Below are positions 27,914-35,904 of a stretch of 64,000 nt of DNA, one piece after another. The position numbers were made by a program, and so were the translations under genes. Source of the DNA: Butyrivibrio sp. LB2008 (GTDB lineage: Bacteria > Bacillota > Clostridia > Lachnospirales > Lachnospiraceae); assembly GCF_000621565.1 (NCBI RefSeq), contig NZ_KK211305.1:134937-198936 (forward strand), in the 5' to 3' direction. Below the pieces are notes generated by a model. That model did no database searches. It was given only the letters and a program-made list of their open reading frames with translations, and was not told the DNA's origin. How positions within the stretch are numbered: the first letter of the stretch is position 1; each line of letters starts with the position of its first letter.

Positions 27914-28909
27914 ATGAATATTTTATTTTGCAGTGTCGGAAGACGCTGTGAACTGTTAAAAGATTTTAGAAAAACATTGGGAGATAAAGTGCGCATGGTT
28001 GTTACAGACAACAGCGTATATGCGCCTGCACCTGCATTTGCGGATGTATGCTACAGAGTTCCGCTTATAACGGATCCCGATTATATCCCTACAGTACTTG
28101 AGATATGTAAAAAAGAGAATATCAACGCGGTGACAACACTTATCGATCCGGAGATATCAATTCTTGCGGCTCACAGAAAAGAGTTTGAGGAACTTGGTGT
28201 GGAAGTGCTTGCTCCCTATGAAGAGACCGCAAAGCTCTGTTTTGATAAGTACGAGATGTACAAATATCTTACGGAGAAGGGAATCAATACCGTTAAGACA
28301 TACGGATCTTTTGCCGATTTCGACAAGGATTACAAAGAGGGAAAGATAAATCTTCCTGTCTTTGTTAAGCCCAGAACCGGAAGCGGAAGTGTCGGAGCAC
28401 GCAAAGTTGATACATATGAACTTCTTAAAGAGGTTACTGAGAAAGATCCGGGGCTCATCATTCAGGAGCTCATGACCGGAAAAGATATGGATGCCGACGT
28501 TTATGTCGATACAATAAGCCACGAGGTTATAGCAATCTTCTCAAAGAAAAAGATTTCAACAACAATCGGAGGCGCAAACAAGACAATCTCATTTAAGGAT
28601 GAAAAGCTTTTTGAATTTGCCAAGAAAGCACTTGAGGTATTTAAGTTCAACGGACCTCTTGATATGGATCTCTTTTATCAGGACGGCGAGTATTACCTCT
28701 CTGAGATAAATCCCAGATTTGGCGGAGCGTACCTTCATGCTTACGGCGCGGGAGTTGATTTCCCTTCGTTTATCTACAGAAATGTTGAGGAGAAAAAAGA
28801 AAATACTCAGCAGATAGGCATGTATGACGAAAACGTCGTTATGATGATGTATGACAGCGTTGTCATAGATACATTGGATAATCTTAATGATCGAATGAGA
28901 GAAATCTGA
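27914..28909 (+). CDS. ATP-grasp ligase within the Pgl-like module
   Basis: ATG 27914 is chosen because AAGGAG lies just upstream and the protein MNILFCSVGRR starts at the expected first strand; 331 residues result, and the longer upstream frame merely overlaps the previous gene. Domains are a Rossmann-like N-terminus, the ATP-binding loop in VKPRTGSGSVGARK, and a metal site in SEINPRFGG. It resembles CarB-like ATP-grasp enzymes found in polysaccharide loci. In Campylobacter the equivalent spot holds the acetyltransferase PglD, which is missing here, so this enzyme may acylate the sugar 4-amino group with an amino acid. Family is clear; substrate is inference. Confidence 0.87.
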   Translation: MNILFCSVGRRCELLKDFRKTLGDKVRMVVTDNSVYAPAPAFADVCYRVPLITDPDYIPTVLEICKKENINAVTTLIDPEISILAAHRKEFEELGVEVLAPYEETAKLCFDKYEMYKYLTEKGINTVKTYGSFADFDKDYKEGKINLPVFVKPRTGSGSVGARKVDTYELLKEVTEKDPGLIIQELMTGKDMDADVYVDTISHEVIAIFSKKKISTTIGGANKTISFKDEKLFEFAKKALEVFKFNGPLDMDLFYQDGEYYLSEINPRFGGAYLHAYGAGVDFPSFIYRNVEEKKENTQQIGMYDENVVMMMYDSVVIDTLDNLNDRMREI

Positions 28910-28911
28910 TA

Positions 28912-30009
28912 ATGACTATATTAATTTTGGCAAACTATGCGAACGGTCTTTTCCTGTTCAGGAAAGAACTGGTGGAGTCCTTTATGAAAGCGGGACACAG
29001 GGTTATAGTCTCTGTTCCGTTTGATGAGAATGTGCACAAGCTTCGCGATATGAATGTGGAACTTGTGGATACTCATCTTGAAAGACACGGGATGAATCCG
29101 TTAAAAGACATTAAGCTGTTTGCAAGTTACATTAAAATAATGAAAAAGACACGGCCCGATGCTGTTCTTACATACACGATAAAGCCAAATATCTATGGAG
29201 CATCGGCTGCCAAGTTTTTGAGAATTCCGTATATCTGTAACGTCACGGGACTTGGAACCGCGATTGAAGGCGGAGGAATGCTCAGCAAGGTTCTTGTGAA
29301 GATGTATTCATTTTCAATGAATCGGGCAAAAAAGGTCTTTTTCCAAAATGAGAGAAATCTCGAATTTATGAAGAAGATGGGAGTTGCTACAAAAAATGCA
29401 GCTCTTTTGCCGGGATCGGGAGTAAATCTGACGGAGCACCCCTTCAGGGAATATCCTGCGGAAGAAGGCGGAATACACTTCCTTGCGGTTATAAGGATAA
29501 TGAGGGATAAAGGAATCGGAGAATATCTGGAGGCGGCAGAGATGATAGCTTCCGAGGATAGAAATGTCTTTTTTGACCTTGTCGGTGAGTATGAAGAGGA
29601 CGAGAGAGAAAAGTATGAATCCAAGATTCTTGACCTTGAAAAAAGAGGGATCATCAAATATCACGGGCATCTCGACAGCGTAGAACCTGTCATGGCACAA
29701 AGCCATGTGATCGTGCATCCTTCCTATCATGAGGGACTTTCAAATGTACTTCTTGAAGCGGGAGCGTGCGGAAGACCTGTCCTTGCAACCGATGTGAACG
29801 GATGCAAAGAAACTTTTGAAGAGGGTGTTACGGGAATCGGATTTAAACCCGGAGATTCAAAAGCGCTTGCGGATGCAATACGCAAGATACTGGCTCTTTC
29901 AGAAAATGACCGAAAAGAAATGGGACGGAAAGCCAGATCTTTTATTGAGAAAAATTATGACAGAAAAATTGTCATTTCAACTTATGAACAAACGCTTGCC
30001 GATTTGTAA
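28912..30009 (+). CDS. GT4 glycosyltransferase, PglA-like
   Basis: The 365-residue GT-B enzyme shows YTIKPNIYGA and CNVTGLGTAIEGGG in the N-terminal half and HPSYHEGLSNVLLEAGACGRPVL in the C-terminal half, where the paired Glu of the EX7E motif sits. This subgroup includes PglA-type enzymes that add the second sugar to an undecaprenyl-PP-linked 2,4-diamino sugar. It begins two bases after the ATP-grasp gene and ends the Pgl-like module just before a spacer with a promoter. Donor sugar is unknown. Confidence 0.87.
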   Translation: MTILILANYANGLFLFRKELVESFMKAGHRVIVSVPFDENVHKLRDMNVELVDTHLERHGMNPLKDIKLFASYIKIMKKTRPDAVLTYTIKPNIYGASAAKFLRIPYICNVTGLGTAIEGGGMLSKVLVKMYSFSMNRAKKVFFQNERNLEFMKKMGVATKNAALLPGSGVNLTEHPFREYPAEEGGIHFLAVIRIMRDKGIGEYLEAAEMIASEDRNVFFDLVGEYEEDEREKYESKILDLEKRGIIKYHGHLDSVEPVMAQSHVIVHPSYHEGLSNVLLEAGACGRPVLATDVNGCKETFEEGVTGIGFKPGDSKALADAIRKILALSENDRKEMGRKARSFIEKNYDRKIVISTYEQTLADL

Positions 30010-30019
30010 AAACAGGACT

Positions 30020-30049
30020 TTTACAGAAGTTTGACATGCGTAGTATAAT
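30020..30049 (+). promoter_or_regulatory. Promoter before the UDP-GalNAcA genes
   Basis: TTTACA (30020-30025) and a perfect TATAAT (30044-30049) are 18 bases apart, in a 103-base AT-rich spacer between genes. A TTGACA at 30031 could act with a weaker -10 further on. The predicted transcript has a ~55-base leader with GGAGG (30102-30106) six bases from ATG 30113. No terminator is visible in front, so read-through from upstream probably adds to this promoter. Confidence 0.6.
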
Positions 30050-30112
30050 AGATAATTATTAAATAACTTTAATTTGATAACATTGAAATGTTAAAAAGTT
30101 TGGAGGATTCAA

Positions 30113-31429
30113 ATGAGTTTGTTTGAAAAACTTCTCGCCGGAGAAGAAAAACTGTCATTGGTTGGACTTGGTTATGTAGGCATGCCTATCGCTGTGGCTT
30201 ATGCCAAGAAGATAAAAGTAGTGGGATATGATTTTAACGCAGCTAAGGTTGAGCTTTACAAGAAGGGCGTTGATCCTACAAGAGAAGTGGGCGATGAGGC
30301 CATTAAGAATACAAGCGTTGAGTTTACCGCAGATCCTGAGAAACTTCGTGAATGTAAATTCCACGTTGTTGCTGTTCCCACACCTGTAAATGACGACCAT
30401 ACACCCGATCTTTCACCTGTTGAGGGTGCCAGCCACACACTCGGTAAGTATCTTACAAAGGGAAGTATCGTAGTATACGAGTCAACCGTATATCCCGGAG
30501 TAACAGAGGATATCTGTGTTCCTATTCTTGAGCAGGAGTCCGGACTTAAGTGCGGTGTTGATTTCAAAGTCGGATATTCACCTGAGCGTATAAATCCCGG
30601 TGATAAGGTTCACAGACTTGATACCATTACAAAGATTGTTTCAGGTATGGATGAAGAAACTCTTGAGGAAGTTGCAAACGTATACAGTCTTGTTGCACTT
30701 GCAGGAGTTTACAGAGCACAGTCTATCAAGGTTGCCGAGGCCGCAAAGGTTATTGAGAACAGCCAGAGAGATATCAATATAGCATTTATGAACGAGCTTT
30801 CCATGATCTTCCACAAGATGGATATCGATACAAAGAGCGTTCTTGAGGCTGCCGGAACAAAGTGGAATTTCCTTAAATTCTTCCCCGGTCTTGTAGGTGG
30901 TCACTGCATCGGTGTTGACCCTTACTACCTCACATATAAGGCAGAAGAACTCGGATATCATTCACAGATCATTCTTTCGGGAAGAAGAATCAATGATGAT
31001 ATGGGTAAATATATTGCGGAGTCATGCGTAAAGAATCTTATTGCAAATGACATAGCTGTTAAGAATGCAAAGGTTGCAATCCTTGGATTCACATTCAAGG
31101 AGAACTGCCCCGATACACGTAACACCAAGATCATCGACATTTACAACGAGCTTGGTGAGTACGGAATCACTCCCGTAGTTGTAGATCCTCAGGCTGACGC
31201 CGATGAGGCTAAGAGACTTTACGGTATCGACTTCGATACAATGGATGCCGTTAAGGATATGGATGCCGTTATCGTAGCTGTTGCTCACAAGGAATTCGAG
31301 AGCTACAAGCCTGCAGATATCGCAAAATTCTTCAACGCAAAGCATAAGACAAAGGTGTTCATGGATCTTAAGGGAATCTACAACCTTGACGATTACAAGG
31401 CTCCGGAGTTTGATTATTGGAGGCTTTGA
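30113..31429 (+). CDS. UDP-N-acetylhexosamine 6-dehydrogenase (TviB/WbpO-like)
   Basis: The 438-residue protein has the three-domain form of nucleotide-sugar dehydrogenases: NAD-binding VGLGYVGMPIA at the N-terminus, AVPTPVNDDHTPDLS, a middle domain with KVIENSQRDINIAF, and the catalytic Cys265 in GGHCIGVDPYYL. TviB/WbpO members oxidise C6 of UDP-GlcNAc or UDP-GalNAc in two NAD+-dependent steps. The 4-epimerase directly downstream resembles TviC/WbpP, so the pair should make UDP-GalNAcA as in Vi antigen and Pseudomonas O6. Family certain; exact sugar inferred from the pairing. Confidence 0.9.
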   Translation: MSLFEKLLAGEEKLSLVGLGYVGMPIAVAYAKKIKVVGYDFNAAKVELYKKGVDPTREVGDEAIKNTSVEFTADPEKLRECKFHVVAVPTPVNDDHTPDLSPVEGASHTLGKYLTKGSIVVYESTVYPGVTEDICVPILEQESGLKCGVDFKVGYSPERINPGDKVHRLDTITKIVSGMDEETLEEVANVYSLVALAGVYRAQSIKVAEAAKVIENSQRDINIAFMNELSMIFHKMDIDTKSVLEAAGTKWNFLKFFPGLVGGHCIGVDPYYLTYKAEELGYHSQIILSGRRINDDMGKYIAESCVKNLIANDIAVKNAKVAILGFTFKENCPDTRNTKIIDIYNELGEYGITPVVVDPQADADEAKRLYGIDFDTMDAVKDMDAVIVAVAHKEFESYKPADIAKFFNAKHKTKVFMDLKGIYNLDDYKAPEFDYWRL

Positions 31430-31498
31430 GCACTTAGCGAGGTTCTTGCGAGCTTAGTGCGAAAGCCGTTCCGGCGAGCGAAGCGAGAGCGGAACCTC
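31430..31498 (+). repeat. Structured spacer with competing inverted repeats
   Basis: This short, locally GC-rich spacer can fold in two exclusive ways. GCACTTAGC (31430-31438) nearly pairs with GCTTAGTGC (31452-31460), and GTTCCG (31468-31473) pairs perfectly with CGGAAC (31490-31495). Alternatively GAGGTTC (31439-31445) pairs perfectly with GAACCTC (31492-31498), which breaks the second hairpin. A cga-rich run, GCGAGCGAAGCGAGAG, fills the loop. No clean U-tract follows, so it is not a standard terminator. It may be an attenuator, an RNA-processing site, or a copy of a dispersed palindromic repeat. Confidence 0.6.
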
Positions 31499-31535
31499 CT
31501 TATTATTTAAATTTGAGATTGGTGGTAATAAATCA

Positions 31536-32510
31536 ATGGGTTTTAAAGAACTTAAATTTGACGAAGATAGTTTATTCCTGGTAACCGGCGGAGCAGGTTT
31601 CATCGGTTCCAACATTTGTGAGGCCCTTCTTGATATGGGCTACAAGGTAAGATGCCTTGATAACCTTTCAACAGGACATATCGAGAACATTCAGCCTTTA
31701 ATGGAAAATAAGAATTTCACCTTTATCGAGGACGATATCAGAGACCTTGATGCTTGTATGAAAGCAACAGAAGGTGTTACATATGTTTTGAACGAAGCTG
31801 CATGGGGAAGTGTTCCCAGAAGCATCGAGATGCCTCTTCTCTATGAGGAGATCAATATCAGAGGAACACTCAACATGATGGAGGCATCAAGACAGAACGG
31901 AGTTAAGAAGTTTGTATATGCTTCAAGCTCATCTGTTTACGGAGATTCAACAGTTCTTCCCAAGAAAGAAGGACAGGAAGGAAATGTTCTTTCTCCTTAC
32001 GCACTTACAAAGAAAGTTGATGAAGAGTACGGAAAGCTCTATAAGAAACTTTACGGACTCGATACTTACGGACTTCGTTATTTCAACGTATTCGGAAGAA
32101 GACAGGATCCCAATGGTGCATATGCTGCGGTTATTCCAAAGTTCCTTAAGCAGCTTATGAACGGCGAGACTCCTACTATCAACGGTGACGGAAAGCAGTC
32201 ACGTGACTTTACTTATGTTGATAACGTAATTGAAGGTAACTTGAGAGCTTGCCTCGCATCATCTGATGCAGCCGGAGAAGCATACAATATCGGAGCAGGC
32301 GGAAGAGAGTTTCTTATCGATGTATATCATCATCTTACAGATGCACTCGGACTTGATGTAGAGCCTATCTACGGACCTGCAAGAAAAGGCGATATCAGAG
32401 ATTCAAACGCCGATATCACAAAGGCAAGAGAGAATCTTGGATACGATCCTTCTTATGATTTCAAAGCAGGTATAGAACTTGCAATTAACTGGTACAAAGA
32501 GAATCTATGA
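31536..32510 (+). CDS. UDP-N-acetylhexosamine 4-epimerase (TviC/WbpP-like)
   Basis: The 324-residue short-chain dehydrogenase/epimerase has the NAD site TGGAGFIGSN, NEAAWGSVPRS, ASSSSVYGD, and catalytic Tyr155/Lys159 in YALTK, followed by the substrate-binding RYFNVFGRRQDPNGAYAAV that is characteristic of WbpP/TviC. These enzymes interconvert UDP-GlcNAc/UDP-GalNAc or their uronates. With the dehydrogenase upstream it provides UDP-GalNAcA. The ribosome site is weak (GGTGG ten bases from ATG), and the leader carries the structured spacer, so expression may be tuned relative to the dehydrogenase. Confidence 0.9.
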   Translation: MGFKELKFDEDSLFLVTGGAGFIGSNICEALLDMGYKVRCLDNLSTGHIENIQPLMENKNFTFIEDDIRDLDACMKATEGVTYVLNEAAWGSVPRSIEMPLLYEEINIRGTLNMMEASRQNGVKKFVYASSSSVYGDSTVLPKKEGQEGNVLSPYALTKKVDEEYGKLYKKLYGLDTYGLRYFNVFGRRQDPNGAYAAVIPKFLKQLMNGETPTINGDGKQSRDFTYVDNVIEGNLRACLASSDAAGEAYNIGAGGREFLIDVYHHLTDALGLDVEPIYGPARKGDIRDSNADITKARENLGYDPSYDFKAGIELAINWYKENL

Positions 32511-33256
32511 AAATAGCGATACGAATGGATGATATAACTCCGGCAATGGATCTGGAGAAATTTGACAGATTTAAAGCAATTCTCGATAAGCACGGCATCA
32601 AGCCGCTTATCGGGGTTGTTCCCGAATGCAAGGATGAAAAGCTCAATCTCTCTGAACCTATCGAGGACTTTTGGAAGTTTGTAAAAGAGCTTCAGAAGAG
32701 CGGCTGGATTATTGCAATGCACGGTTTTAACCACGTCTATACGACCAAGGAAGCCGGAGTATTTCCCATCGGAGGAAAATCGGAGTTTGCAGGCCTTTCC
32801 TATGACAGGCAGGATGATATGCTGAGAATGGGAAAGCGCATCATGAGGGAAAATGATATATTGACTGATATTTTCATGGCACCCTCACATTCATTTGACA
32901 GAAATACAATCAAAGCTCTTAAGAAAAACGGTTTTTCCAAGATCACGGATGGCTTTGGACGAGCACCGTATAAGAGATCGGGACTTATTTTTTACCCGCT
33001 TTCTCCCAAGAGATCGGGGACACTCTCGGATAAGAGAGACGGAATAGCCACCTTTGTATATCATACGAATACAATGGATGAGAAAGAGTTTGAGGATTTT
33101 GAAAAACTTTTGGATAATGCACAGGTTGTGTCATTTTCCGAATTGATGGACATGGAAGCTACAGAGCAGGGGATACTCGGTTACATTTTCGAGTATATTT
33201 TAGCTAAGGCCAAATACACTATTGTTAATCTGAGAAAAAACAGAAACATAAAGTGA
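32507..33256 (+). CDS. DUF2334/polysaccharide deacetylase-like protein
   Basis: The 249-residue protein begins IAIRMDDITP, the Asp motif of NodB-like deacetylases, and has HGFNHVY (His at about 73 and 77) as the metal-binding His pair, with FMAPSHSFD later. It has no signal peptide, so it should act in the cytoplasm, perhaps on a nucleotide- or lipid-linked amino sugar. A basic, hydrophobic C-terminus may touch the membrane. The start overlaps the epimerase stop by four bases. Its target is unknown; removing the acetyl group of an N-acetyl sugar made nearby is plausible. Confidence 0.75.
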   Translation: MKIAIRMDDITPAMDLEKFDRFKAILDKHGIKPLIGVVPECKDEKLNLSEPIEDFWKFVKELQKSGWIIAMHGFNHVYTTKEAGVFPIGGKSEFAGLSYDRQDDMLRMGKRIMRENDILTDIFMAPSHSFDRNTIKALKKNGFSKITDGFGRAPYKRSGLIFYPLSPKRSGTLSDKRDGIATFVYHTNTMDEKEFEDFEKLLDNAQVVSFSELMDMEATEQGILGYIFEYILAKAKYTIVNLRKNRNIK

Positions 33257-33262
33257 GGAGTT

Positions 33263-34705
33263 ATGGAAGATAACTATGGACAGATAAGAGTCTTACACGT
33301 TTTAGGGGGGCTTGGAGTAGGCGGAGCTGAATGTCGCATAATGGATCTATATCGTAATATGAATAGGGACAGGGTACAGTTTGATTTTCTTGTCCATTAT
33401 TCGCCTGAAAAAACAGGGAAAAAGAGTCCGACTTCTGATGAACTGATGGCAGTTCGAGAGCCGGACTATTTTGATAATACGGTATATACATTGGGCGGTC
33501 GTATTTTTTGCATTCCCAAATTTGTGGGAACAAATATGATTGATTATAAAGCTGCGATAAAGCGGTTTTTTAAAGAACACCGGGATGAGTGGAAGATCGT
33601 GCAGGGGCACATGACAAGTACTGCGGCTATATACCTTCCTATCGCAAAAAAGGCGGGAATCCCAATATGCGTTGCGCATGCAAGAAGTGCGGGCGTTGAT
33701 AAGGGTGTAAAAGGAATTGCGACTAATTTTTTGAGGACGCCGCTTCGCAAAGGCGGACTGACGGACTTTAATTTTGCCTGTTCAAAAGAGGCCGGAATAG
33801 CGGTTTTTGGAAATACACTGATGGAACAGGGCAAGGTAAAGATAATTCCCAATGCCGTCGATTTGAGGAATTTTGCCTATAACGAGGAAAAAAGAGAGAA
33901 GATCAGGAAAGAACTTGGTGTTTCAAACGCACTTGTAATCGGGCATGTCGGGAGTTTCAGATATGCCAAGAATCACGAGTTTTTGATCCAGGTATTTTCT
34001 AATGTATGCAAGATGCTTGAAAGCGACAATGAGCACAGATACAGTATGCTCCACGGAATAAGGATCAAGCTCCTTATGCTTGGAATGGGGCCTCGCATGG
34101 ATGAGATGAAAGATCTTGCGGAAAAACTTCACGTATATGACAAATGTATTTTTGCGGGAAACAAGAGCAATGCTGCCGATTACTATCAGGCAATGGATTA
34201 TTTCTGCTTCCCTTCAAGATATGAGGGACTTCCCGGAAGTGTGATCGAAGCTCAGGCAGCAGGACTTCAGTGTCTTGTGTCCGATTCGGTAACGCATGAA
34301 GTTGATGTGACTGAACTTGTATCCATGATGGATATCAATTTAAGTCCCAAGGACTGGGCAAAAAAGATTTTGGACGACCTTGTATTTGCGGAGAATGACA
34401 ACACAGACATACTGTCGGAAGAGATAAAACTCAATAAGACCGTTACGGCAATCGCCGGAGAGAGAAGAGAGAGCGTTTTTGAAACGGAGGATACTCCCGA
34501 TTTCGATCTTCTTGATAAAGATACGGGATTTGAGACTCTCAATGTTCCCGATAAAGGTGCAAACATTAAGAAAGATGCCGAGTATTCCATAGGAGACAGG
34601 GAAGGATCGTCTGAATATATTTTGAATAAATTGAGAAATGCCGGATTTGACGTAAAAGTCCAGGCAAAACTCATGGAGTACTTCTACGAAAGAGGACATT
34701 TTTAA
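33263..34705 (+). CDS. GT4 glycosyltransferase with an acidic insertion
   Basis: The 480-residue GT-B protein has LGVGGAECRI at the N-terminus and SRYEGLPGSVIEAQAAGL in the C-terminal half, with the EX7E-type Glu residues. Between the usual penultimate segment (DWAKKILDDL) and the last helix (AGFDVKVQAKLMEYFYERGHF) there is an extra stretch of ~75 residues (about 375-450) rich in Asp, Glu, Ser and Thr, likely unstructured. Typical relatives are ~380-400 residues, so the insertion explains the length. RBS GAGGAG precedes ATG 33263. Its stop overlaps the next start by one base. Confidence 0.85.
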   Translation: MEDNYGQIRVLHVLGGLGVGGAECRIMDLYRNMNRDRVQFDFLVHYSPEKTGKKSPTSDELMAVREPDYFDNTVYTLGGRIFCIPKFVGTNMIDYKAAIKRFFKEHRDEWKIVQGHMTSTAAIYLPIAKKAGIPICVAHARSAGVDKGVKGIATNFLRTPLRKGGLTDFNFACSKEAGIAVFGNTLMEQGKVKIIPNAVDLRNFAYNEEKREKIRKELGVSNALVIGHVGSFRYAKNHEFLIQVFSNVCKMLESDNEHRYSMLHGIRIKLLMLGMGPRMDEMKDLAEKLHVYDKCIFAGNKSNAADYYQAMDYFCFPSRYEGLPGSVIEAQAAGLQCLVSDSVTHEVDVTELVSMMDINLSPKDWAKKILDDLVFAENDNTDILSEEIKLNKTVTAIAGERRESVFETEDTPDFDLLDKDTGFETLNVPDKGANIKKDAEYSIGDREGSSEYILNKLRNAGFDVKVQAKLMEYFYERGHF

Positions 34706-35904
34706 TGGCAAATAACAAAAAGAATCTCATGCTCATGGTTCCCATGCTTCACCAGGGCGGCTTTGAGCGTGTCTGCATAAAAACAGCAAGACTTATGCAG
34801 GATTATTACAACGTATACATACTTATCTTCAGTTCCAAGGACATTAACTTTGATATTACGGGGCTTGAAGTTATCGATATTGACGTGCCGGCTAGGAAAG
34901 GCATCGTAAATAAAGTATTCAATGTAATAAAGAGAGTTATAAAGACAAGAAAGATAAAGAAAGACCTTGGAATCGATATCGCATACAGCTTTGGAAGTTC
35001 GTCAAACTACGTAAATGTTCTTTCCAAGGGAAAAGAAAAGGTTCTCACGGGACTTCGTTGTCAGACAGACATGGAGAATCCCAAGAATATAAAGATGTTC
35101 TGCAAAGGATCTGATCAGGTTCTTTCATGTTCAAAAGAAATCGTAAGACAGCTCCTTCGCGACTTTGATTACAACAGGAGCACCTATATCTACAATCCGC
35201 TTGATGTTGAGGATGTAAGGGCAAAGGGCAATGAGAAGAGTGACGATATGCCTTTTGCGGGCGAAGATGTAAAGATCATATCCTGCATGGGACGAAATGA
35301 CTATATCAAAGGAATCTGGCATCTCGTAAAGGCGTTTTCAATTGTTTATAAGAAACATCCCGAGGCGAGACTTGTTGTACTTGGTGCGGGAAACTGGTCG
35401 GGATATGAGACTCTCTCCGAACAGCTTGGAATCAAGGGAAAAGCTTCTTTTCCCGGAGTAAAAAAGAATCCGTTTACTTACGTGGCGGCTTCCGACATCT
35501 ATGTGTGCAGCTCAAACCACGAGGGATTTCCCAATGCCGTTCTTGAAGCTATGGCGCTCGGAAAACCTGTTATTTCCGCAGACTGTAAGACGGGCCCGAG
35601 AGAGATTCTTTTGAGCGAGAGTGAATACGATAAACTTATCGAAGAGATACCAAACGGAGACAGCACAAAAGAAGCTATAGAGGGAACTTACGGAATTATT
35701 ATTCCGGACCTCGGCGAAAATGTGGATATGGATCCGAATAACATAACAGAGGGTGAGAAGCTTCTTGCGGAAAAAATAATCAGTCTCCTCGATGATGAGG
35801 AAAAAGCTTTAAAGTACGCAGAGAAGGCTTATGAGAGAGCGATGTTCTACGCACCCGAAAAATATAAAGAAAGTATACATGAGATTTTTAAGAGGTATGA
35901 ATAA
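34705..35904 (+). CDS. GT4 glycosyltransferase
   Basis: The 399-residue protein opens with LMVPMLHQGGFERVC and has the donor-binding region SSNHEGFPNAVLEAMALGKPVI followed by DCKTGPREIL, as in GT4 enzymes of capsule and exopolysaccharide loci. No membrane segment is seen. It overlaps neighbours on both sides by one base each, so it is co-translated with the flanking GT4 and the formyltransferase-like gene. Donor and linkage unknown. Confidence 0.9.
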   Translation: MANNKKNLMLMVPMLHQGGFERVCIKTARLMQDYYNVYILIFSSKDINFDITGLEVIDIDVPARKGIVNKVFNVIKRVIKTRKIKKDLGIDIAYSFGSSSNYVNVLSKGKEKVLTGLRCQTDMENPKNIKMFCKGSDQVLSCSKEIVRQLLRDFDYNRSTYIYNPLDVEDVRAKGNEKSDDMPFAGEDVKIISCMGRNDYIKGIWHLVKAFSIVYKKHPEARLVVLGAGNWSGYETLSEQLGIKGKASFPGVKKNPFTYVAASDIYVCSSNHEGFPNAVLEAMALGKPVISADCKTGPREILLSESEYDKLIEEIPNGDSTKEAIEGTYGIIIPDLGENVDMDPNNITEGEKLLAEKIISLLDDEEKALKYAEKAYERAMFYAPEKYKESIHEIFKRYE

